From: GCA-002727735 sp038134525
Lineage (GTDB): Bacteria > Bacteroidota > Bacteroidia > Flavobacteriales_D > Parvicellaceae
Assembly: GCA_038134525.1 (NCBI GenBank)
Contig: JAYPVI010000004.1
Span: 154,505 to 218,504 of the forward strand
Direction: 5' to 3'
DNA length: 64,000 nt
Shown here: positions 17,652 through 25,815 of the stretch, one piece after another
How the letters are laid out: every line of letters begins with the position of its first letter
Numbering within the stretch: the first letter of the stretch is position 1
Made by a program: the position numbers and the translations under genes
The notes under the pieces: generated by a model
Databases searched by the model: none
What the model saw: the letters and a program-made list of their open reading frames with translations, nothing else
What the model was told of the DNA's origin: nothing

Positions 17652-18790
17652 CCAAATTGATTGAGCATTTCTTTCAATATAAATTCCGCTGCATTTCCAT
17701 CACCAAATACAGGTGGGAAATTTAAACTTTTAGCATTCAAATAATGATCTACTGCATTTAGAATTTTATTTTGATCCGTATCTGTTATTGTTGCACTTTT
17801 TGCTTTTACAATTTCCACCCACTCCGTTTGAGGTCTTAAAATAACACATGGTTTTTGAAAGAAATAAGCTTCTTTTTGAACCCCTCCACTATCTGTAATG
17901 ATTAAGGTTGCATTCTTTTCTAATGCGATCATGTCTAAAAAAGAAGCAGGAGGGATAATTTTTATGTGTTTAGATTGATTAACCTTCTCTTTTAAGTCTT
18001 GATCTAATAAAGCTTCCTTCATTTTCAATGTTCTTGGGTGTAAAGGAAGTACTATTGATATATTGTGCTTTTGAACAAGAGCTAAGAACGATGAAAAAAT
18101 ATCATTTATTTTCTCTGTATTATCCGTATTATCATTTCGATGAACCGTAGCTAGAATATAAGGAGACTCTTCTAAACCTAAATGAGGCAAAATAGTCGAT
18201 TTTTGATCACTAAGCTCTGAGAAATAAATACTGTTATCGTACATCACATCTCCACAGTGGTAAATATTAGGTTTATCAGCAGAGGCCTTTTGACTTAAAT
18301 TAGAAGAAAACCCTTCATTTATCAAATTTTGATAGCCTGTTACTGTTGGAGAAAACAAAAGCGTTGAAGCATGATCACACATTATTCTATTAATTTCTTC
18401 AGGCATTTTTTTATTAAACGACCTTAAGCCAGCTTCAATATGAACAATAGGAACATGAATTTTAGATGCTGCTATTGCAGAAGCAAGAGTAGAGTTCGTG
18501 TCACCATAAACTACAATAGCATCTGCGTTTTGTTCTAACAAAACATGTTCTATTTTATCTATCATTATGGCAGTTTGTTTACCATGAGAAGATGAACCCA
18601 CATTTAAATTTATGGAAGGTTTTGGAATGTTTAATTCTTTGAAAAATACATCGGACATATTCTGATCATAATGTTGACCAGTATGGAGTATAATCTCTTC
18701 AATTTGAGGAAATTTATTTTTAATAACTCTTGAAATAGCAGCTGCTTTTATGATTTGAGGTCTAGCACCTACAACAGTTATAATTTTCAT
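17648..18790 (-). CDS. wecB: UDP-N-acetylglucosamine 2-epimerase (non-hydrolysing)
   Basis: WecB converts UDP-GlcNAc to UDP-ManNAc, feeding surface polysaccharide synthesis. The 380-residue GT-B-fold enzyme begins MKIITVVGARPQIIKAAAIS. It contains LHTGQHYDQNMSDVFF, VHIEAGLRSFNKKMPEE, the catalytic-site ATVHRNDNTDN near residue 215 and ITDSGGVQKEAYFF near residue 292. Length and motifs are typical. It sits one base after radC on the same strand and overlaps the deacetylase gene, so the epimerase-deacetylase pair is probably one glycan step set. Confidence 0.92.
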   Translation of the reverse strand: MKIITVVGARPQIIKAAAISRVIKNKFPQIEEIILHTGQHYDQNMSDVFFKELNIPKPSINLNVGSSSHGKQTAIMIDKIEHVLLEQNADAIVVYGDTNSTLASAIAASKIHVPIVHIEAGLRSFNKKMPEEINRIMCDHASTLLFSPTVTGYQNLINEGFSSNLSQKASADKPNIYHCGDVMYDNSIYFSELSDQKSTILPHLGLEESPYILATVHRNDNTDNTEKINDIFSSFLALVQKHNISIVLPLHPRTLKMKEALLDQDLKEKVNQSKHIKIIPPASFLDMIALEKNATLIITDSGGVQKEAYFFQKPCVILRPQTEWVEIVKAKSATITDTDQNKILNAVDHYLNAKSLNFPPVFGDGNAAEFILKEMLNQFG

Positions 18791-19468
18791 TTATAATACG
18801 ATGTTTTGATCTTTAAAGCTAAAATAGCTATTATCTGCAATAATGATATGATCCAATAATTTTATATCAAAAATTTTGGAAGCTTGAAGTAGTTTTTTTG
18901 TAATTGAAATATCGGATTGGCTAGGTTGAATATTTCCAGATGGATGATTATGTAAAATGATAAAAGATGTACTTTCATTAGCTATTAATTTTTGGAAAAC
19001 AACCCTTATATCAACAATAGTTGATGTTAATCCACCAGAAAAAAGATGAATGACGTCAATTACCTTTGATTGCTGATTTAAGCAAATCATCCAAAACTTT
19101 TCAGTTGATAGACCAATAAACTTACTTTTCATAAACTGAAATACCATAGCGCTATTTACTAGTTTAACATCTCTTGAATGAGGAAATTGAATTCGTTTTG
19201 ACAATTCCAATGCAGCTATAATTTTAGCCGATTTAGTCTCACCTAAGCCATTTACTTGACATAAATCTTTCACTTCCATTTGATAAAGATGATGCCATTT
19301 ATTATGAGTAATTTTTTTGATCTCATTAACAATATGGTGAACATGATAATCCCCACTACCATTACCAATCATCACCATAAGTAATTCACTACATGAAAGA
19401 GAGGATTTTCCTAATTTGATTAACCTTTCTTTGGGAAGGGTTGAATAAGATGATTTTAAGTTTTGCAT
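18791..19468 (-). CDS. radC: RadC-family JAB/MPN domain protein
   Basis: The 225-residue protein has an N-terminal helix-hairpin-helix region (VNGLGETKSAKIIAALEL) and a C-terminal JAMM metalloprotease-like fold. The metal site ILHNHPSGNIQPSQSD near residue 170 has two His and the downstream Asp. Despite the historical name, a DNA-repair role for RadC is not established in most bacteria. A preceding Glu is expected on the first strand of the fold but was not located with certainty. It is immediately upstream of wecB with no spacer, possibly only by chance. Confidence 0.9.
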   Translation of the reverse strand: MQNLKSSYSTLPKERLIKLGKSSLSCSELLMVMIGNGSGDYHVHHIVNEIKKITHNKWHHLYQMEVKDLCQVNGLGETKSAKIIAALELSKRIQFPHSRDVKLVNSAMVFQFMKSKFIGLSTEKFWMICLNQQSKVIDVIHLFSGGLTSTIVDIRVVFQKLIANESTSFIILHNHPSGNIQPSQSDISITKKLLQASKIFDIKLLDHIIIADNSYFSFKDQNIVL

Positions 19469-19520
19469 ATTCGTAACCTAAAATCCAAAACATATTTTAT
19501 TTATGTTCTTGTTTACTCTA

Positions 19521-20132
19521 TCAATTATTGATCAGAATTACTTTAGTACCCACAAAAATATGATTATACAGTTCTATAACATCCTCATTTTTCATACGAA
19601 TACAACCATGAGAGCTAGGTTGCCCTATAGTCGCTTCATCACTAGTTCCATGAATGTAAATTCCTCTTGCAAAGGTATCATACTTTTTCCCTTTGTTTAC
19701 ACCCTGCTGAAGCCCTTTTAAACTCAATACTCTGGATGTAATTTCATCCTTATTTGATGAAACTTCAGTCGTATTAATAGAAACTACTTTACCCGTATTT
19801 TTTTTATTCACAAATAAAGTAGCCGCAGGAGCTTCATCTCCTATTTTTTCTGCAATTTGGTGTAGTCCAGTTGGAGTTTTATAACTTCCCATCAAATTCC
19901 CAGCTCCTTTTGATGAAGTGGAAATTGAATAGGTTGAAACAATATGGTTTTTTTTAATATGGTACAGCCTTTGTCTTTTAATTCCTATATAAACAAATTC
20001 GTTTAAGTCTTCATAGGGATATAAAACTGAAGTATAATCCAATATCAGATCCAATAAGGCAGCATCAGAAGAAGAATTTTGACTGCTAATAGAAAAAGAA
20101 ATAAATATATATAAAATGGCTAGGCATTTCAT
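19521..20132 (-). CDS. YkuD-type L,D-transpeptidase, secreted
   Basis: The 203-residue protein has a signal peptide (MKCLAILYIFISFSISSQ). The catalytic domain ends in GIYIHGTSDEATIGQPSSHG followed by CIRM near residues 155-178. The HG-(n)-SHGCIRM arrangement supplies the His and the nucleophilic Cys of L,D-transpeptidases, which cross-link peptidoglycan or attach proteins to it in the periplasm. The rest of the family pattern, VSTYSISTSSKGAGN and GSYKTPTGLHQIAEK, is present. It is preceded by the rpsT terminator, so it has a separate promoter that I could not locate. Confidence 0.9.
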   Translation of the reverse strand: MKCLAILYIFISFSISSQNSSSDAALLDLILDYTSVLYPYEDLNEFVYIGIKRQRLYHIKKNHIVSTYSISTSSKGAGNLMGSYKTPTGLHQIAEKIGDEAPAATLFVNKKNTGKVVSINTTEVSSNKDEITSRVLSLKGLQQGVNKGKKYDTFARGIYIHGTSDEATIGQPSSHGCIRMKNEDVIELYNHIFVGTKVILINN

Positions 20133-20148
20133 AACTTAAAAGTAGCAC

Positions 20149-20175
20149 AAAAAAAAAGAGCCCATTGGACTCTTT
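20149..20175 (-). terminator. Rho-independent terminator after rpsT
   Basis: On the minus strand AAAGAGTCC-AAT-GGGCTCTTT forms a nine-pair stem (one G-U) with a three-base loop, followed by a run of nine T. It lies about 22 bases past the rpsT stop. Confidence 0.8.
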
Positions 20176-20197
20176 CAAAATTTGAATGGAAAAAGAA

Positions 20198-20449
20198 TTA
20201 AAGGGAGTTCACATGCTTAGTTAGCTTTGATTTCAAATTAGCTGCTTTATTGCTATGAATAATGTTATTCTTTGCTAATTTGTCAATCATTGAACTTACA
20301 AATACTAGTAAACCTTGAGCATCTTTTTTATCAGAAGTTTCTCTTAATTTCTGAATTGCAGTTCGAGCTGATTTATGCTGATACTTGTTTCTCAACATTT
20401 TTTCTTTACTCGACTTAATTCTCTTTATAGCTGATTTATGATTTGCCAT
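20198..20449 (-). CDS. rpsT: 30S ribosomal protein S20
   Basis: The 83-residue, strongly basic protein starts MANHKSAIKRIKSSKEKMLR and contains KYQHKSARTAIQKLRE and the C-terminal KNNIIHSNKAANLKSKLTKH, all standard for S20, which binds the 5' domain and helix 44 of 16S rRNA during 30S assembly. It lies 20 bases behind tRNA-Glu and ahead of a strong terminator, so it appears to be expressed from the tRNA promoter. Confidence 0.95.
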   Translation of the reverse strand: MANHKSAIKRIKSSKEKMLRNKYQHKSARTAIQKLRETSDKKDAQGLLVFVSSMIDKLAKNNIIHSNKAANLKSKLTKHVNSL

Positions 20450-20469
20450 AATATTTTCTATTTTTTTAG

Positions 20470-20541
20470 TAGCCCGTAGGGGAATCGAACCCCTGTTTCC
20501 AGGATGAAAACCTGGCGTCCTAACCCCTAGACGAACGGGCC
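20470..20541 (-). tRNA. tRNA-Glu (anticodon TTC)
   Basis: Read on the minus strand this folds into a cloverleaf. The acceptor arm GGCCCGT pairs with ACGGGCT (the first pair is G-U), the D arm contains GTCTAGGGGTTAGGAC, and the anticodon stem CCAGG/CCTGG encloses loop TTTTCAT, giving anticodon TTC. The T arm is AGGGG-TTCGATT-CCCCT. The CCA end is not encoded. rpsT follows after 20 bases. Confidence 0.95.
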
Positions 20542-20559
20542 ATTCAAATTAATGGTTGG

Positions 20560-20589
20560 CAAATTTAGTTTTTTTTTCACTTACTCAAA
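20560..20589 (-). promoter_or_regulatory. Promoter of the tRNA-Glu-rpsT unit
   Basis: On the minus strand TTTG (ending at 20586) is followed after 18 bases by TAAATTTG (20567 to 20560), an exact Bacteroidota -33/-7 pair. The -7 box ends 19 bases before the tRNA 5' end. Confidence 0.75.
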
Positions 20590-20614
20590 ATAAATTTGCC
20601 TATAAATCTACCAT

Positions 20615-21310
20615 TTAAGACTCTATCTCATCATTATTTTTTTCAAACACAAAACCTAAGCGCTTTCCAGTTCTCAATTTCAGTGTATCACTCACCAGTC
20701 TAACTTGATCAACAGAAACCTCTTTTACAAGATCGTATGAAGGAACTAAAAGATCAAAATCGAGAGAGTATAAAATAGATGATTGGACAACAGATTTCAG
20801 TTTGTCTTTATCAACTGTAGAATGAATAAAATCATTATACAAAAAACCAAGCTGTCTTTTGCCTTGAACCATGAAATGATTTTCGTGATTGATAAAAATA
20901 CGTCCAATTAAATATCCAAGGTCATTTACTCTATTATACTTGAAGGAGTCATTCAAAAAGTTATAAATATTGATTAAACCACAAAATCCTCTATTTGGAT
21001 TTTCTTCAAGGTAACTGCTTTTCCATAAACTATTATGCATAGCAAACTTAAAAACATTACTATGCATTTGGAATATTAATAAATCACCTGACACTCTAAG
21101 TTGAGCTTCAAATTCTCCAGAATCTTTATATTCAATTACTACCCTATCATCTACTTTTGACATTCTATCTTTCAAATCATCACCAACTTCTTTTAACACA
21201 TTTTTTAATACTTTAAAATTGAGAATAATGTTATTAAAAACATCTTGTTTCATTACACTTTTATCTTTGATCAATTCAAAAAGTAAATCTTGATTTTTTT
21301 TATAGTCCAT
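20615..21310 (-). CDS. Uncharacterised 231-residue protein downstream of proS
   Basis: I do not recognise the family. The protein is soluble, with no signal peptide or membrane segment, and is mixed alpha/beta. Notable stretches are IILNFKVLKNVLKEVGDDLK (helical), VIEYKDSGEFEAQLRVSGDL (beta), GLINIYNFLNDSFKYNRVND and IFINHENHFMVQGKRQLGFL. The ATG at 21310 is used, since the upstream in-frame codon is a TTG. It lies nine bases after the proS stop and is very likely co-transcribed with it. Base composition resembles its neighbours. It may be a Bacteroidota-specific conserved protein. Confidence 0.6.
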   Translation of the reverse strand: MDYKKNQDLLFELIKDKSVMKQDVFNNIILNFKVLKNVLKEVGDDLKDRMSKVDDRVVIEYKDSGEFEAQLRVSGDLLIFQMHSNVFKFAMHNSLWKSSYLEENPNRGFCGLINIYNFLNDSFKYNRVNDLGYLIGRIFINHENHFMVQGKRQLGFLYNDFIHSTVDKDKLKSVVQSSILYSLDFDLLVPSYDLVKEVSVDQVRLVSDTLKLRTGKRLGFVFEKNNDEIES

Positions 21311-21319
21311 ATTCAAATA

Positions 21320-22795
21320 TTAGTAAGCTCTGGCAAACACCACCTTTTGAGACCCCTTTTCACCAGTTAGTATGCAATTACCAGTGGTTTTGTCATTTAA
21401 AGGAATACATCGAATAGTAGCCTTAGTTAAATCCTTAATTTTTTGCTCAGTGTCAGCATTACCGTTCCAAAAACCTTCAACAAATCCACCATCATAGTCA
21501 AGGATGTTCTTCATTTCCTCAATAGTACTTGCTTTTTTTGTGTTTTGGTTGGTAAAGTCTTTGGCCTTTTTAAAAAGATTAGCCTGCATTTCAACAAGAG
21601 TTTTTTGAACATGGTGAGTTAACTGATCCATGTCAATAATTTCTTTACTAAGAATATCTCTTCTTGCAATCTCAACAGTTCCGTTTTCAAGATCTCTAGG
21701 TCCTATGGCTATTCTAAGGGGTACTCCCTTCATTTCGTATTCAGCAAACTTCCATCCTGGTTTTTTACTATCATCATCATCAAACTTTGAAGTAATATCT
21801 GCAGATTTAAATGATTCTATAAGGAAATTAGCCTTTTTAGTAATAGAGTCAAGTTGTTCTTGATTTTTGTAAATAGGTACTATTACTACTTGTATTGGTG
21901 CTAATTTTGGAGGCAATACCAGACCTAAATCATCTGAATGTGTCATAATTAAAGCTCCCATTAATCTTGTTGAAACACCCCATGAAGTGGCCCAAACATA
22001 TCTCTGTTCACCATCTTTATCTGCAAACTTTACATCAAATGCTTTTGCAAAATTCTGACCTAAAAAGTGTGATGTTCCAGCTTGTAAAGCCTTTCCATCT
22101 TGCATTAATGCTTCTATGCAATAGGTTTCTTCAGCCCCAGCAAAACGTTCATTAGCAGATTTTATTCCTTTTAAGACAGGTATAGCCATATGATTTTCAA
22201 CAAAATCAGCATACACATTCAACATCTGCTCAGTTTCATCAATGGCTTCTTGCTTAGTTGCATGAGCCGTATGACCTTCTTGCCAAAGAAATTCCGCAGT
22301 GCGAAGAAATAGACGAGTCCTCATTTCCCATCTAACAACATTTGCCCACTGATTAACCAAAATTGGCAAATCTCTGTATGACTGAATCCATTTTTTGTAA
22401 GTATTCCAAATTATTGTCTCAGAAGTAGGTCTCACTATTAACTCTTCTTCTAATTTTGCATCAGGATCAACTACAACTCCTTTTCCATCTTCTGATGTCT
22501 TTAACCTATAATGAGTAACCACAGCACATTCCTTTGCAAATCCTTCCACATGATCAGCTTCTTTACTTAAGTAAGATTTAGGAATAAATAAGGGAAAATA
22601 AGCATTTTGATGACCAGTATCTTTGAACATTTTGTCCAGTTGTTCTTTTATTTTTTCCCAAATAGCATAACCATAGGGTTTAATAATCATACAACCTCTA
22701 ACATCAGAATGTTCAGCAAGGTCAGCCTTAGAAACTAACTCATTGTACCATTTTGAAAAATCTTCACTTCTTTTGACTAGCCCCTTCTTTGACAT
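21320..22795 (-). CDS. proS: Proline--tRNA ligase (archaeal/eukaryote-type)
   Basis: This class II synthetase charges tRNA-Pro. The 491-residue length, the start SKKGLVKRSEDFSKWYNELV and the absence of the INS editing insertion place it in the short archaeal/eukaryote-like group. Class II motifs are visible: VRPTSETIIWNTYKKW (motif 1 region), LFLRTAEFLWQEGHTAH (motif 2, about residues 158-175) and the C-terminal domain ending in VVFARAY, with the conserved last tyrosine. Without INS, editing of Ala-tRNA-Pro would need a separate protein not seen here. Confidence 0.95.
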   Translation of the reverse strand: MSKKGLVKRSEDFSKWYNELVSKADLAEHSDVRGCMIIKPYGYAIWEKIKEQLDKMFKDTGHQNAYFPLFIPKSYLSKEADHVEGFAKECAVVTHYRLKTSEDGKGVVVDPDAKLEEELIVRPTSETIIWNTYKKWIQSYRDLPILVNQWANVVRWEMRTRLFLRTAEFLWQEGHTAHATKQEAIDETEQMLNVYADFVENHMAIPVLKGIKSANERFAGAEETYCIEALMQDGKALQAGTSHFLGQNFAKAFDVKFADKDGEQRYVWATSWGVSTRLMGALIMTHSDDLGLVLPPKLAPIQVVIVPIYKNQEQLDSITKKANFLIESFKSADITSKFDDDDSKKPGWKFAEYEMKGVPLRIAIGPRDLENGTVEIARRDILSKEIIDMDQLTHHVQKTLVEMQANLFKKAKDFTNQNTKKASTIEEMKNILDYDGGFVEGFWNGNADTEQKIKDLTKATIRCIPLNDKTTGNCILTGEKGSQKVVFARAY

Positions 22796-22864
22796 ACGAA
22801 AAATTTTGTATCTGAAGCGAAAATATCAAATAAAATGAAATCGAAAATTTAGGTTAGAAATTAA

Positions 22865-23650
22865 TTATGTGTTCAGAACACGATTAAGTTTTCTTGACAT
22901 CTTGGTATTTTGCTCTTCAGCAAGCTCAGCATCAACTAAAATTCTTCCACTATGCTCATCAACTATGATCTTTTTCCTAGAAGCAATATCCAATTGAACT
23001 TGCGGTGGTATTTTTATAAATGACCCACCAGATGCTCCTCTTTCAACAGGAACAACAGCCAAACCATTCTTAGAGGCTCCTCTTATCCTTTTGTATGCCC
23101 TAAGCAATCTGTCATCTATTGATTTTGAAGCCTTTTCTGATTCTTCTAATAATATTTTTTCTTCCTTTTCAGTTTCAGCCACAATTTCAGTTAACTCTTT
23201 CTTCTTTGCATCTAGCGCTTCTTCTTTAGCAGTAAACTGAGATTTTACTTCTTCTAATAATTCCTTCTTATTATCGATTTTTAATAAGTTTTCTTTTATC
23301 CTCTTCTCTGCTAGTTGAGCTTCTAATTCTTGGTATTCAATTTCTTTATTTAAAGAATCAAATTCTCTGTTATTTCTAACATTTTTTTGTTGCTCCTCAT
23401 ATTTTTTTATAGTTGATTTTGATTCTTCTATAATATTCTTTTTTTCGAGAATTATATGATTCACTTCAGCCATTTCTTCCTCAATTTTCTCTACTCTTTT
23501 ATTCAATCCCTCCATCTCATCTTCAAGGTCTTTTACTTCTATTGGTAATTCTCCTCTAACCTCCCTCATTCGATCAATTCTTGAATCGATATATTGTAGG
23601 TTGTATAGTGCTCTTAATGTTTCTTCTGGTGAATATTTTTTACTAGCCAT
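22865..23650 (-). CDS. CT398-like coiled-coil protein with cysteine-less zinc-ribbon region
   Basis: The 261-residue protein is a long helical hairpin (about residues 35-185, heptad-like and Glu/Lys-rich), followed by a C-terminal domain corresponding to the C4-type zinc ribbon of the CT398/COG1579 family. The domain is recognisable from IPPQVQLDIASRKKII and GRILVD, but the four cysteines expected as CGGC and CEHC read SGGS (207-210) and DEHS (231-234). The ribbon therefore cannot bind zinc in the usual way. Family members are linked to flagellar or secretion chaperones in other phyla; in Bacteroidota the role is unknown. It follows the Nif3-like gene by two bases. Confidence 0.82.
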   Translation of the reverse strand: MASKKYSPEETLRALYNLQYIDSRIDRMREVRGELPIEVKDLEDEMEGLNKRVEKIEEEMAEVNHIILEKKNIIEESKSTIKKYEEQQKNVRNNREFDSLNKEIEYQELEAQLAEKRIKENLLKIDNKKELLEEVKSQFTAKEEALDAKKKELTEIVAETEKEEKILLEESEKASKSIDDRLLRAYKRIRGASKNGLAVVPVERGASGGSFIKIPPQVQLDIASRKKIIVDEHSGRILVDAELAEEQNTKMSRKLNRVLNT

Positions 23651-23652
23651 CT

Positions 23653-24741
23653 TTATAAATAATTAATTGGATTCGTGTTGACAGAAGTCAAACGGATTGC
23701 AAAATTAGTAAATTTTTTCATTAAAATGTCACGCAACAAGTCAATTGTAAATTGCTCGGATTCATAATGCCCAATATCAGCTATTAATATCTGGTTATTT
23801 GCATCGAAAAATTGATGATACTTAAAATCTGAAGTGATGAAAATATCAGCATTTTTTGAGATGGCGTTATTTATTAAAAAACTACCTGCCCCCCCACAAA
23901 CAGCAACTCTCTTGATTTTTTTATGTAATAACCCAGTGTATCGTATAACGGAAGCCTTAAATTTATTCTTTACATGATTCAAAAATTCGATTTCTGATAT
24001 CTCTTTATCTAATTCTCCAATAAGTCCTGCACCAAATTTAGAAGCATTTAAAACAGGATAAATATCATATGCAACCTCTTCATAGGGGTGACTAATCTTC
24101 ATAGCTGTAATCACTTCAGTTAATTTATATTTTGGAAGTATAGTCTCTAATTTTTGTTCTTTTTCAAAAGATAGTTTATTTAACTTACCAGAAAATGGGT
24201 TTGCCCCGTCTTTTGGGCAAAAAGTACCCTCACCAACGGATGAGAAACTACAATTACTATATTGCCCAATATGCCCGGCTCCTGCCTCAAAAACTGCATC
24301 TCTTACTTTAGAAAGATGGTCATTTGGTACATAAACAGCCAACTTAAGCAAGTTATTTAAAGGTTTTAAAATTTCTCTGCTATGCAAATTCAACATATCA
24401 GCTATTTTTCCATTCACACCTACAGACACATTATCTAAGTTGGTATGAATAGCGTATATATTTATGGCATTTTGAATGGCTTTGTATACACATGAAGATG
24501 GGTAGACAGTATTTGTTATTTTTTTAAGACCAGAAAAAATAAGAGGATGGTGAGCAATTATAAGATTACAATTTAAGTTGATAGCTTCATTCACCACGTC
24601 TTCAGTGACATCTAAACATATCAGCACACCTTTAGTCTCATCATTTCCATTTCCAATAATTAAACCAGAGTTATCATATTCCTCTTGTAATTGAAGCGGT
24701 GCTATGGTTTCTAAATAATTTGTTACATCTTTGACTTTCAT
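23653..24741 (-). CDS. Nif3-like dinuclear metal centre protein
   Basis: This 362-residue NIF3/YbgI/YqfO-family protein has metal-binding motifs at both ends: IAHHPLIFSGLKKI near residue 65 and ADIGHYESEQFT near residue 328. The middle (about 125-235) holds the inserted PII/CutA-like domain seen in longer homologues (LLKLAVYVPNDHLSKVRDAV; MKISHPYEEVAYDIYPV). Nif3-type proteins form hexameric toroids and some are annotated as GTP cyclohydrolase-like, but physiological function is unclear. It forms a two-gene unit with the CT398-like gene, a pairing common in this phylum, and is divergent from lpxK across 30 bases. Confidence 0.9.
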   Translation of the reverse strand: MKVKDVTNYLETIAPLQLQEEYDNSGLIIGNGNDETKGVLICLDVTEDVVNEAINLNCNLIIAHHPLIFSGLKKITNTVYPSSCVYKAIQNAINIYAIHTNLDNVSVGVNGKIADMLNLHSREILKPLNNLLKLAVYVPNDHLSKVRDAVFEAGAGHIGQYSNCSFSSVGEGTFCPKDGANPFSGKLNKLSFEKEQKLETILPKYKLTEVITAMKISHPYEEVAYDIYPVLNASKFGAGLIGELDKEISEIEFLNHVKNKFKASVIRYTGLLHKKIKRVAVCGGAGSFLINNAISKNADIFITSDFKYHQFFDANNQILIADIGHYESEQFTIDLLRDILMKKFTNFAIRLTSVNTNPINYL

Positions 24742-24771
24742 ATCTAACGCATATAATTCAAATATAATCGA

Positions 24772-25815
24772 ATGAAGCGGTTCAAATGGCTTTTATTCCC
24801 ATTTAGTATGCTCTTTTGGAGCATTACAGGTCTAAGAAATCTTTTCTACGATCTTAATTGGCTGAAGTCAATTTCCTTTGATTTACCCATAATTAATATT
24901 GGCAATATTACCGTTGGTGGTACCGGAAAAACGCCACATATCATCTATCTAGGTGAATTGCTAAACAATACACAATACCCAGCATTTTTATCAAAAGGTT
25001 ATAAAAGAGTAACAAATGAGTTTTATATAGTCGAAAAAAATTCAAAAGTTAGATGGGTAGGTGACGAAGCATTAATGATCAAAAAAAAATTTCCTAACAA
25101 TATAGTAGCGGTAGATCACAACAGAGTCAATGGTGTACTCAAATTAAAAGATCAACATTTTAAAATTGATTGTATTTTATTAGATGATGCTTTTCAACAC
25201 CGATCAATAAATCCTGGACTTAATATTTTACTAGTAGACTATAATAGACCCCTTTTTTCTGATTTTATTTTACCATTTGGGGAACTTAGAGAATCAAGTA
25301 AAAACAAAAAAAGAGCCGACTTAGTTATTGTTACAAAATGTCCTGAAAAACTTAGTAAGGAACAGGCTATTACATTTTCAAAAAAGATGAATTTACATTG
25401 TGAGATTTATTTTACATACTTAAAATATGATGGTATTCAGTCCATTTTTAATAAAGAGGATAAAGAGATGTCATTCTTATCAGAAAAGAAAATAATTCTT
25501 GTTACTGGAATAGCCAATCAAAGTCCCATCATTAATCTCTTAGAAAGAAGAAAATGTGAAATCATTCGTTTAGAATACCCCGATCACTACAATTACAAAA
25601 AAGAGGATATTGAAAAAATATTATCAAAGCACAAAGAGTATAAGGAAGCTGTAATCCTAACAACTGAAAAAGATGCCCAAAAACTTATAGAATTTAAAGC
25701 ACTCTTTTCTGTACAAGTATTCTTTTTGAAGTTAAATATTGATTTTCATTGGAATAAGGATAAATTTGATAAAAAAATAATTGAGTATGCTAGAGGCAAT
25801 AAAACAAACAGCTGA
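24772..25815 (+). CDS. lpxK: Tetraacyldisaccharide 4'-kinase
   Basis: LpxK phosphorylates the 4' position of the tetraacyl disaccharide-1-phosphate, the sixth step of lipid A synthesis, at the inner membrane. The 347-residue protein has an N-terminal hydrophobic anchor (KWLLFPFSMLFWSITGLRNL) and the Walker A-type loop GNITVGGTGKTP near residues 42-53. ILLDDAFQHRSINPGLNILL, the family's D-D-x-x-Q-H motif, lies near residues 137-156, and ILTTEKDAQKL near the end. It is the first gene of a rightward cluster that ends with lpxH, another lipid A gene. Confidence 0.94.
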   Translation: MKRFKWLLFPFSMLFWSITGLRNLFYDLNWLKSISFDLPIINIGNITVGGTGKTPHIIYLGELLNNTQYPAFLSKGYKRVTNEFYIVEKNSKVRWVGDEALMIKKKFPNNIVAVDHNRVNGVLKLKDQHFKIDCILLDDAFQHRSINPGLNILLVDYNRPLFSDFILPFGELRESSKNKKRADLVIVTKCPEKLSKEQAITFSKKMNLHCEIYFTYLKYDGIQSIFNKEDKEMSFLSEKKIILVTGIANQSPIINLLERRKCEIIRLEYPDHYNYKKEDIEKILSKHKEYKEAVILTTEKDAQKLIEFKALFSVQVFFLKLNIDFHWNKDKFDKKIIEYARGNKTNS

